Below, in pieces: positions 1-6,415 of a DNA stretch of 6,685 nucleotides. The notes beneath the pieces are model-generated. The model was not told the DNA's origin, did not search any database, and saw only the letters and a list, made by a program, of their open reading frames with translations. Position 1 is the first letter of the stretch; every line of letters starts with the position of its first letter. Made by a program: the position numbers and the translations under genes. The stretch is from Salinibacterium sp. (lineage in GTDB: Bacteria; Actinomycetota; Actinomycetes; Actinomycetales; Microbacteriaceae): contig SCSV01000192.1 in assembly GCA_004297555.1 (NCBI GenBank), positions 1 to 6,685 of the forward strand. The letters run 5' to 3'.

Positions 1-499
1 GCAGAGCCTGGTGTCATTAGCGACAGCCCTCGGTACACCTGTGGCGGCAGTGCGGCAGTCGATCGAGAGGCTCGTGGCCGACTTCGATGGCGAGGGCGGG
101 GGCATCCGCCGTGGCTTTGAACTGCGCGAGGTCGGAGGCGGCTGGCGCATCTACGTGCGCCCCGAGCACGACGAGGTGGTGCGCGACTTCGTGATGACCC
201 AGAACCCGAGCCGACTGAGCCAGGCCGCGCTCGAGACGCTCGCCGTGATCGCCTACAAGCAGCCCATCTCGCGCGGAGCGATCGCCTCGATTCGCGCCGT
301 GAACGTCGACTCTGTCGTGCGCACCCTGCTTGGCCGGGGCCTCATCACCGAGGCGTTCACCGACAGCGAGACCGGCGCGATCCACTACGAGACCACCGAC
401 CTGCTGCTCGTGCAGCTCGGCATCAACTCGATCGAAGAACTGCCGCACATCTCGCCGCTGCTCACCGATGGATCAGAAGGGTTCGATGACCAGCGCTAG
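1..499 (+). CDS. scpB: Segregation and condensation protein ScpB (5' partial)
   Basis: ScpB is the winged-helix (kite) subunit that joins ScpA and the SMC ATPase in the bacterial condensin, which compacts and separates newly replicated chromosomes. The first complete codon is at position 2 and the gene is already in frame there, so the true start lies upstream, probably some 20-30 codons away by family alignment. A GTG at 11 is in frame but falls inside the first winged-helix domain (residues reading SLATALGTPVAAVRQSIERL), so it is not the start. Recognisable family segments follow: GFELREVGGGWRIY with RPEH, then the second winged helix with LSQAALETLAVIAYKQPISR, and the C-terminal LGRGLITE and GINSIEELPHISPLL. 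The TAG stop at 497-499 lies inside the next gene, which starts at 486. ScpA is expected immediately upstream. The family call is certain; only the 5' end is missing. Confidence 0.95.
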   Translation, partial: QSLVSLATALGTPVAAVRQSIERLVADFDGEGGGIRRGFELREVGGGWRIYVRPEHDEVVRDFVMTQNPSRLSQAALETLAVIAYKQPISRGAIASIRAVNVDSVVRTLLGRGLITEAFTDSETGAIHYETTDLLLVQLGINSIEELPHISPLLTDGSEGFDDQR

Positions 500-1301
500 T
501 GCAGAGGGGGAGCGCCTGCAGAAGGTGATGGCGGCCGCGGGCGTCGCATCCCGGCGGGTGTCGGAGACGTTGATCGCACAAGGCCGAGTGAGCGTGAACG
601 GCGAGATCGTCACCGAGCTGGGCCGCCGGGTGCAGCTGACCGACCGCATCGAGGTCGACGACGTCGCGGTCCAACTCGACATCACCAAGCGCTACGTCAT
701 GCTCAACAAGCCCGTCGGCGTGGTCAGCTCGCTCGCCGACGAAAGCGGTCGACCCGACCTGCGCGAGTTCACGCGCGACTACGAGGAGCGGCTGTTCAAC
801 GTTGGCCGCCTCGACGCCAACACTTCGGGGCTGCTACTGCTCACCAACGACGGCGAACTCGCGCACGTGCTCGCGCACCCCTCGTTCGGCGTGACGAAGA
901 CCTACATCGCGAAAGTCGCGGGCACCGTGAGCGCCCAGACGATCAGCAAACTCACGCGCGGCATCGAACTCGATGACGGCCCGATCCAGGCAGATAAGGC
1001 CCGAGCGCTCGGCGCGGCATCCGGGTCATCCGGCCCCGCGACGATGGTCGAGATCACCCTGCACTCCGGCCGCAATCGCATTGTGCGGCGGATGCTCGAT
1101 GCGGTCGGGCATCCCGTCATCGATCTCGTGCGCCGGCAATTCGGACCGCTCAACCTCGGCAGCCTTGCCGTCGGACGCACCCGCGACCTCACTAAGGTGG
1201 AACTCGGCCAATTGCTGACGATTGCGCGCAGCGCGGGCGCGGATGCGACGCCCGCGGCGGCCGAACAGGATGACACGACCGGGGAGGCGAGCCTTGACTG
1301 A
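486..1301 (+). CDS. rluB: 23S rRNA pseudouridine synthase, RluB/RsuA family
   Basis: A 271-residue enzyme that isomerises a specific uridine of ribosomal RNA to pseudouridine. By synteny with other actinobacteria it is the RluB-type enzyme acting on 23S rRNA, but the exact target base is inferred. An N-terminal S4 RNA-binding domain spans about residues 8-66 (LQKVMAAAGVASRR onward). The catalytic motif GRLDANTSGLLLLTNDG is at about 107-123, with catalytic Asp110. The late family motif GRNRIVRRM is at about 195-203. The C-terminal 25 residues are low-complexity (Ala, Asp, Glu). ATG 486 is chosen because AGAAGG lies 5 nt upstream and the S4 domain begins directly after it; ATG 468 is in frame but has no ribosome binding site, and the frame's start at 330 lies deep in scpB. 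The gene overlaps scpB by 14 bp and tyrA by 8 bp, pointing to coupled translation. Confidence 0.9.
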   Translation: MTSASAEGERLQKVMAAAGVASRRVSETLIAQGRVSVNGEIVTELGRRVQLTDRIEVDDVAVQLDITKRYVMLNKPVGVVSSLADESGRPDLREFTRDYEERLFNVGRLDANTSGLLLLTNDGELAHVLAHPSFGVTKTYIAKVAGTVSAQTISKLTRGIELDDGPIQADKARALGAASGSSGPATMVEITLHSGRNRIVRRMLDAVGHPVIDLVRRQFGPLNLGSLAVGRTRDLTKVELGQLLTIARSAGADATPAAAEQDDTTGEASLD

Positions 1302-2382
1302 GAGTGGCATCACCGGCCCGGTGCGCATCGTCGGCGCAGGCCTGCTCGGTTCGAGCATCGGGCACGCTCTCGTCGCCCAGGGTGTCGACGTGATTCTCGC
1401 CGATGTGTCCCTCGCCAACCTGACCCTTGCGATCGACTACGGCGCCGGGCGGGCAGCGGCCGAGGGCGACACACCCGAGCTGGTGATCGTGGCGGTGCCG
1501 CCGGACTTCACCGCCGAGGTGGTCGCGAGCGAATTGGCCGCGTGGCCCGAAGCGACAGTGACGGATGTCGCGAGTGTGAAGTCCGCCATCCTCGACGACC
1601 TGAAAGCGGCCGGGGCGAACCTCGACCGCTACGTCGGTTCGCACCCGCTCGCTGGCCGCGAGCGCGGGGGAGCGATCTCCTCGCGCGCCGACCTCTTCAT
1701 CGGCCGGCCCTGGGCGATCTGCACGGACAGCGGCGAGCCGGAACGCCAGCGCGCGGTCGAGCGCCTGGTTCGCGCGCTGCACGCCGTGCCGGTGAGCATG
1801 TCGGCCGAGGAGCACGACGAGAGCGTCGCGCTCGTCTCTCACGTGCCGCAGATCGTGGCATCCCTTCTGGCCCGCCGGCTCAGCGCCGCCTCCGAGGAGG
1901 CACTGTCGCTCGCCGGCCAGGGCCTGCGCGACACCACGCGAATCGCCTCGAGCGACCCAGCACTCTGGGTGCAGATTCTCGGTGCCAACGCCTCCTCGGT
2001 GATCGAGATTCTTGAGGCCTACCGCGATGATCTCGACGTGCTGCTCTTCGCGCTCGCCTCGCCCGATGCTGCCGCGCCGAGGCGCGCGATCGCCGAGATG
2101 CTCGCTGGCGGCAATGCCGGAGTCGCGCGCATCCCGGGCAAGCACGGACAGGCCCGCACCTTCAGCCAGCTCGTTGTCATGGTCGACGACACCCCTGGCG
2201 AACTCGCCCGACTGTTGACCGAAATTGGGGAAGCGAACGTGAACGTGGAAGACCTCCGGCTGGAGCACTCGCCCGGAGCGCAAGTGGGACTCGCAGAGAT
2301 TTCCGTGCTGCCCGAGGTGGAGCACCGGCTGACCGAGGAACTTGAAGCCCGGGGCTGGAAGATCGTAGGAGCCCTGGCATGA
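1294..2382 (+). CDS. tyrA: Prephenate dehydrogenase with C-terminal ACT domain (TTG start)
   Basis: Oxidatively decarboxylates prephenate to 4-hydroxyphenylpyruvate with NAD(P)+, the committed step to tyrosine. The 362-residue product begins with a Rossmann fold carrying GAGLLGSS (14-21). VTDVASVKSAI (89-99) and GSHPLAGRERGG (115-126) follow, with His117 as the probable catalytic base. SHVPQ (182-186) and GLRDTTRIASSDPALW (210-225) supply the substrate-side His and Arg expected in the family. An ACT domain at about 291-360 (VVMVDDTPGELARLL) probably senses an amino acid, most likely tyrosine; that is inference. TTG 1294 is preferred because GGGGAGG ends 6 nt upstream. GTG 1321 is in frame but lacks such a site and would cut into the first strand. 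The start lies within the last codons of the rluB-type gene. There is no fused chorismate mutase domain. The 3' end overlaps cmk by ATGA. Confidence 0.92.
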   Translation: MTESGITGPVRIVGAGLLGSSIGHALVAQGVDVILADVSLANLTLAIDYGAGRAAAEGDTPELVIVAVPPDFTAEVVASELAAWPEATVTDVASVKSAILDDLKAAGANLDRYVGSHPLAGRERGGAISSRADLFIGRPWAICTDSGEPERQRAVERLVRALHAVPVSMSAEEHDESVALVSHVPQIVASLLARRLSAASEEALSLAGQGLRDTTRIASSDPALWVQILGANASSVIEILEAYRDDLDVLLFALASPDAAAPRRAIAEMLAGGNAGVARIPGKHGQARTFSQLVVMVDDTPGELARLLTEIGEANVNVEDLRLEHSPGAQVGLAEISVLPEVEHRLTEELEARGWKIVGALA

Positions 2383-3044
2383 GTACTGTCGTCGCCATTG
2401 ATGGCCCGGCCGGCAGCGGCAAGTCGAGTGTCTCCCGCGCGGCCGCGAAAGAACTCGGCTTCGCCTACCTCGACACCGGCGCTGCTTATCGCGCTCTCGC
2501 TTGGCGCTGCCTCGACGAGGGCATCGACACCTACGGTCCGACCGACGTGATCGAGTCGCTCGAGAGCTTCGAGTTCAGCATCGGTACCGACCCCGACCGC
2601 TACTTCGTACGGGTCGGCTCCGAGGACGTGACCGATGACATCCGCGAGCCGCGCGTGAGCGTGATTGTGAGCTCGATTGCGCGCATCCCGCAGGTGCGTT
2701 CTTTCATGGTCGCTCTTTTCCGCGAGCTCATCGCGTCGACCAGCCGCCCCGGCATCATCATCGAGGGCCGCGACATCACCACGGTGGTGGCCCCGGATGC
2801 TGCCGTGCGGATTCTGCTCACCGCAAGCGAGGAAGCTAGAATGGGCAGGCGTTCGGCTGAACTCGCAGGAGTCTCGGCCTCGGTCACGGCGCGGGAGCTC
2901 ACTTCCCGGGATGCGCAAGATTCACAAGTGGTCGACTTCATGAACGCCGCAGAGGGTGTGGTCACTCTCGACTCCACAGATCTCGACTTCGAACAGACCG
3001 TGCAGGCTGTCGTGAGTCTCGTGCGATCGGGCACGCAAAACTAA
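2379..3044 (+). CDS. cmk: Cytidylate kinase
   Basis: A cytosolic kinase that phosphorylates CMP and dCMP to the diphosphates with ATP, feeding RNA, DNA and CDP-lipid synthesis. The 221-residue length is normal for the family. The P-loop is GPAGSGKS (9-16), the CMP-site motif YLDTGAAYR is at 30-38, EGRD at 129-132, the lid arginines fall in EEARMGRRSAE (151-161), and TSRDAQDS is at 175-182. ATG 2379 shares the ATGA overlap with the tyrA stop and has AGGAG 7 nt upstream. Its TAA stop forms part of the AAGGA ribosome binding site of der, so the two are probably coupled. One oddity is that Arg154 uses the rare codon AGA, which creates a TAGAAT sequence (see findings). Next to der, as in many actinobacteria. 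Confidence 0.95.
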   Translation: MSTVVAIDGPAGSGKSSVSRAAAKELGFAYLDTGAAYRALAWRCLDEGIDTYGPTDVIESLESFEFSIGTDPDRYFVRVGSEDVTDDIREPRVSVIVSSIARIPQVRSFMVALFRELIASTSRPGIIIEGRDITTVVAPDAAVRILLTASEEARMGRRSAELAGVSASVTARELTSRDAQDSQVVDFMNAAEGVVTLDSTDLDFEQTVQAVVSLVRSGTQN

Positions 3045-3054
3045 GGACAACCCC

Positions 3055-4560
3055 ATGGCTGAGACCGACGACTTTCCTGAGTTCGACGCCGCGCTCGCCG
3101 ACCGCATCAACACCATCGACGAGACCGAGGCCGCCCAGCGCACGAGCGCTCTGCGCGCCGGCCTCAGCGATTACGAGCTCGACGACGAAGACCTCGGCAT
3201 TCTGGATGCCGCTACCGAAGACGTCGACGCGATCACCTACCTGCCCGCGCTGCCGGTACTCGCCATTGTCGGCCGCCCGAACGTTGGCAAGTCGGCCCTG
3301 GTCAACCGCATCATCGGCCGCCGCGAGGCCGTCGTGGAGGACACCCCCGGGGTCACGCGCGACCGCGTCAACTACAAGGGCGAGTGGAACAACCGCAAGT
3401 TCACGATCGTCGACACCGGTGGTTGGGAGCCCGATGCGAAGGGCATCAACGCCTCGGTCGCGGCCCAGGCCGAGATTGCGATCGACCTCGCTGACGCGGT
3501 GCTGTTCGTCGTCGACGCAACCGTTGGCGCGACCTCGACCGATGAGCACGTGGTGCGGATGCTTCGCGCTACCAAGAAGCCGGTCATCCTCGTCGCGAAC
3601 AAGGTCGACGATGTGCGCCAGGAACCGGATGCCGCCGCGCTCTGGTCCCTCGGACTGGGCGAGCCCTGGCCGGTCTCGGCGGTGCACGGCAGGGGTGTGG
3701 CCGACCTGCTCGACAAAGTGCTCGAGATTCTGCCCGAGGTCTCCGCGGTCGCCAAGGAGGAGGTCGGTGGCCCTCGTCGCGTGGCGATCCTCGGACGCCC
3801 GAACGTCGGCAAGTCGAGTCTGCTCAACAAGACCGCGGGGGAGGAGCGCGTCGTCGTCAACGAGTTGGCCGGTACCACTCGCGACCCGGTGGACGAGCAG
3901 ATCGAGCTGGGCGGCAAGTTCTGGAGGTTCGTCGACACTGCGGGCATCCGCCGCCGGGTCAATCTGGCGAAGGGCGCCGATTTCTACGCGACCCTGCGCA
4001 CCTCGGCCGCGCTCGAGAAGGCTGAGGTCGCTGTCGTGCTCATCGACGTGAGCGAGCCGATCAGCGTGCAGGATCTGAAGATCGTCGATCTCGTGCTCGA
4101 GTCGGGTCGCGCGCTCGTGCTCGCATTCAACAAGTGGGACCTGCTCGATGATGAGCGCCGCGTCTACCTGGAGCGCGAGATCGAGCAGGATCTCTCGCAC
4201 GTCTCTTGGGCGCCGCGCGTGAACATCTCGGCGAAGACCGGGCGCCACATGGAGAAGCTGGTTCCCGCTCTCGAGCTCGCGCTGCAGTCGTGGGATACCC
4301 GTATTCCGACGGGCAAGTTCAACGCGCTGCTCGCGGAACTCACGGCCGAGCATCCGCACCCGGTTCGTGGCGGCAAGCAGCCGCGCATTCTCTTCGGCAC
4401 GCAAGCGGCCTCCCGCCCGCCCACGTTCGTGTTGTTCACGACCGGGTTCCTCGACCCCCAGTACCGCCGCTTCATCACCCGTCGTCTGCGCGAGATCTTC
4501 GGTTTCGAGGGCAGCCCGATCAACGTGAACATGCGGGTGCGCGAGAAGCGCAAGCGCTAG
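3055..4560 (+). CDS. der: Ribosome assembly GTPase Der (EngA)
   Basis: An essential GTPase with two tandem G domains that acts late in 50S ribosomal subunit assembly. The product is 501 residues. G domain 1 has GRPNVGKS (73-80), the switch Thr101, DTGG (120-123) and NKVD (182-185). G domain 2 has GRPNVGKS (247-254), GTTRD (273-277), DTAG (294-297), NKWD (359-362) and SAKTG (392-396). A KH-like domain follows at about 413-497, ending in a basic tail (VREKRKR). All nucleotide-binding motifs are intact in both domains. The first 62 or so residues are an acidic extension absent from the shorter Bacillus form; similar extensions are usual in actinobacteria. ATG 3055 has AAGGA 7 nt upstream, and cmk ends 10 nt before it. 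This is the last gene of the operon; the next gene is convergent and 31 bp away. Confidence 0.97.
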   Translation: MAETDDFPEFDAALADRINTIDETEAAQRTSALRAGLSDYELDDEDLGILDAATEDVDAITYLPALPVLAIVGRPNVGKSALVNRIIGRREAVVEDTPGVTRDRVNYKGEWNNRKFTIVDTGGWEPDAKGINASVAAQAEIAIDLADAVLFVVDATVGATSTDEHVVRMLRATKKPVILVANKVDDVRQEPDAAALWSLGLGEPWPVSAVHGRGVADLLDKVLEILPEVSAVAKEEVGGPRRVAILGRPNVGKSSLLNKTAGEERVVVNELAGTTRDPVDEQIELGGKFWRFVDTAGIRRRVNLAKGADFYATLRTSAALEKAEVAVVLIDVSEPISVQDLKIVDLVLESGRALVLAFNKWDLLDDERRVYLEREIEQDLSHVSWAPRVNISAKTGRHMEKLVPALELALQSWDTRIPTGKFNALLAELTAEHPHPVRGGKQPRILFGTQAASRPPTFVLFTTGFLDPQYRRFITRRLREIFGFEGSPINVNMRVREKRKR

Positions 4561-4591
4561 GCCCTAGCTCCCCAAACGGCTCAACGCCGGC

Positions 4592-6073
4592 TCAGTGTCC
4601 CCACTCACTGACCGCGGGTTTCGTCACGAACGGTGAGGCGGCAACGGCCAGCAGTGAGATGATCGCGCCGCAGATGAATGCGGCCCGGTCGCCCCCGGCT
4701 TCTGCCGTCACAGCATTCGCTCCTCCCGCTCTCAAAGCGAGGGACTGCACGGTGAGCAAGAAAATGAATACCGCTGTGCCGGCCGCGGCGGCGAGCTGCT
4801 GCACGGTGCCGATGAGGGCGCTGCCGTGCGAATACAGTTCGGGTTTGACCGAACCGAGCGACGATGTGAACAGCGGCGTGAAGACGAGCGCGAGCCCCAA
4901 GCACAGCGCCGTGTAGGCGGCGAACACCCAGGCGTAGGCGGTGTGCGAGTCGAAGAGGGTCATGCCCCACAGCGTGAGGCTCACGATTATCGATCCGGGG
5001 ATGAGCAGGGGTCGAGGCCCGTGCTTGTCGTAGAGCCGGCCGACGGTGGGCGCGGCCAGTCCCATCACGAGGCCACCCGGGAGCATGAGCGCCCCAGTGG
5101 CAAGGGGTTTGAGGTGCATCACGTTTTGCATGAACAGGGGTAGCACGATGATCACACCGAAGAGTGCCATCATCATGAGCGCCATCATCGAGAGCGAGAT
5201 GGTGAACCCGAACGAGCGAAAGGTGCGCAGATCAAGCAGCGCTGCGTTGCTGCGCTGTAGGTGCAGTTGACGCAGCACGAACAGCACGAAGGCAACGCTG
5301 CCGACGACGAGCGGAATCCACGGTTGCATGAGGGCGTGGCCCGCTATCCATTGGGCGACGCTGGAGAGGCCGAAAACGAGCCCGCCGAAAGCGAAGGCGG
5401 AGAGTACGACGGAGAGTGAATCGATCCGAGCCTTCTCCGGGGTGGTGACGTTCTTGACTTTGGCGACGCCGAGTCCGAGGGCGCCGAGCGCGATGGGCAG
5501 CACGAGGATGAAGATCCAACGCCAGTCGAGCGTGCTCAGTATGAGCCCGGAGATCAGCGGCCCGATGGCCGGCGCAACCGAGATGACGGTCGAGATGTTG
5601 CCCATCGTCTTGCCGCGAGTAGCGGGCGGCACAAGATTCATGACGGTGGTCGTGAGCAGGGGGAACATGATCGCGGTACCGCTGGCCTGAATGATGCGGC
5701 CGAGGAGGAGCACGAGAAAGCCGGGTGCGATCGCCGCAGTCAGGGTGCCGAGGCTGAACAGTCCCATCGCTGCGATGAACACGGTGCGCGTGCTGTAGCG
5801 CTTGAGCAGAAAACCGGTGGTGGGGATGACGACAGCCATCGTCAGCATGAAACCGGTGCTGAGCCACTGAGCGGTGCTCTTGTCAATGGCGAGGCTTCCC
5901 ATGATGCTCTTGAGCGCAACGTTCATGATCGTCTCGTTGAGAATCACCACGAACGCCGAGATGAGCAGCAGGTTGATGACGAGTTTGTTGCGCTCGGTGT
6001 GATCGGGCGCGCTGTTATCGGGCACCGTAGCTTCGGATGCCTCAGCCAACTCCGTCGGCATAGCTTCGGTCAT
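4592..6073 (-). CDS. MFS drug-efflux transporter, DHA2 (EmrB/QacA-type, 14 helices)
   Basis: A 493-residue inner-membrane transporter expected to export drugs or other amphipathic compounds in exchange for protons. After a polar N-terminus of about 30 residues there are 14 hydrophobic segments, starting near residues 31, 69, 97, 118, 158, 184, 217, 251, 288, 323, 353, 379, 417 and 464. LNETIMNVAL (45-54) is the DHA2 helix-1 signature with Asn in place of the more common Asp. GFLLKRYSTR (87-96) is a motif A variant, GRIIQASG (125-132) matches motif B with Arg126, and APAIGPLISG (167-176) is the motif C (antiporter) region. The closest remembered group is LmrB-like transporters; the substrate cannot be read from sequence. 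ATG 6073 is chosen because GGGAG lies 4 nt upstream; ATG 6061 has no such site. No regulator gene lies beside it. Convergent with der. Confidence 0.9.
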   Translation of the reverse strand: MTEAMPTELAEASEATVPDNSAPDHTERNKLVINLLLISAFVVILNETIMNVALKSIMGSLAIDKSTAQWLSTGFMLTMAVVIPTTGFLLKRYSTRTVFIAAMGLFSLGTLTAAIAPGFLVLLLGRIIQASGTAIMFPLLTTTVMNLVPPATRGKTMGNISTVISVAPAIGPLISGLILSTLDWRWIFILVLPIALGALGLGVAKVKNVTTPEKARIDSLSVVLSAFAFGGLVFGLSSVAQWIAGHALMQPWIPLVVGSVAFVLFVLRQLHLQRSNAALLDLRTFRSFGFTISLSMMALMMMALFGVIIVLPLFMQNVMHLKPLATGALMLPGGLVMGLAAPTVGRLYDKHGPRPLLIPGSIIVSLTLWGMTLFDSHTAYAWVFAAYTALCLGLALVFTPLFTSSLGSVKPELYSHGSALIGTVQQLAAAAGTAVFIFLLTVQSLALRAGGANAVTAEAGGDRAAFICGAIISLLAVAASPFVTKPAVSEWGH

Positions 6074-6094
6074 GGATCTCCCGTCTGGTGGTGA

Positions 6095-6110
6095 CGCGGC
6101 CCGCGCCGCG
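6095..6110. other. GC hairpin in the transporter leader
   Basis: Perfect 6-bp arms (CGCGGC and GCCGCG) around a 4-nt loop, 21 bp upstream of the transporter start codon. In the mRNA it would sit close to the GGGAG ribosome binding site without covering it. A role in translation control is only a guess. The rest of the 131-bp space between the transporter and the tRNA gene shows no clear transporter promoter by eye. Confidence 0.3.
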
Positions 6111-6204
6111 CAAGAGAAAACGCTAAGCGCATCTTCCAGTATTCCCCCGACACCGTTCTCGCCGCGCCGCCCCAAACCAACACGATAAGCTAGTCCAGTT
6201 GTCA

Positions 6205-6278
<74 letters not shown>

Positions 6279-6279
6279 C

Positions 6280-6324
6280 TGACAGAATGGCCGTCCCGCA
6301 TCGCCGGGGCGGCCACTTCTGTCA
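6280..6324 (+). terminator. Strong hairpin after tRNA-Pro, probable terminator
   Basis: The arms 6280-6298 and 6305-6324 pair over 19 bp with one bulged C (6316) and one G-T pair (6294 with 6309), closing a 6-nt loop (6299-6304). It starts 2 nt after the tRNA. There is no T-run after it, so it is not a classical intrinsic terminator; hairpins lacking a T-run are commonly proposed as terminators in actinobacteria. It could also act as a 3' processing signal for the tRNA precursor. Being nearly symmetrical, it could also stop transcription from the other side. Confidence 0.7.
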
Positions 6325-6360
6325 TGTCTGGCTCCAAGTGGGGCGCAGCCCGAAACCCGG

Positions 6361-6373
6361 GAGTCTAGGACTC
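6361..6373. repeat. Inverted repeat GAGTC-TAG-GACTC upstream of higB
   Basis: Perfect 5-bp arms around a 3-nt centre, extendable by two G-C pairs (6359-6360 with 6375-6376) if one A is bulged. It lies 31 bp upstream of the higB -10 box and next to a second inverted repeat. It could be part of an operator for the expected HigA antitoxin, but no operator consensus was available to test this. Confidence 0.35.
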
Positions 6374-6374
6374 A

Positions 6375-6390
6375 CCCGCTGTGTTGCGGG
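6375..6390. promoter_or_regulatory. Palindrome over the higB -35 region, candidate operator
   Basis: CCCGC and GCGGG form perfect 5-bp arms around 6 nt. The repeat covers the place where a -35 box would stand (about 6381-6386 for a 17-nt spacer), so a bound repressor would block RNA polymerase. HigA-type antitoxins normally repress their own operon through such palindromes. The position supports an operator; the protein that binds it is inferred. Confidence 0.4.
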
Positions 6391-6400
6391 ATGCGCACCA

Positions 6401-6409
6401 TGCTACACT
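6401..6409 (+). promoter_or_regulatory. Extended -10 promoter of higB (leaderless start)
   Basis: TGCTACACT matches the extended -10 pattern TGnTAnnnT. Counting 7 nt from the last T of TACACT gives transcription starting at about 6416, the G of the GTG start codon. There is no convincing -35 box (GTGTTG at 6381-6386) and no ribosome binding site between the box and the GTG (only CTCTGAA). The mRNA is therefore probably leaderless, a common mode in actinobacteria. Confidence 0.55.
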
Positions 6410-6415
6410 CTGAAA

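Noticed and set aside
1192..2325. Open frame of 377 codons on the - strand
   Set aside because: Antisense to tyrA, low-complexity product, no recognisable motif.
2962..4404. Long open frame of 480 codons on the - strand
   Set aside because: It lies antisense to der, whose GTPase motifs are intact. The product is rich in Arg, Asp and His with no domain; it is a shadow caused by high GC.
4556..4611. Terminator between der and the convergent transporter
   Set aside because: Only weak stems are present: GCTAG-GCC-CTAGC (4556-4568) over the der stop, and TCAGTG/CACTGA (4592-4611) over the transporter stop. Neither has a T-run or a strong stem, so no terminator is called, although one or both could contribute.
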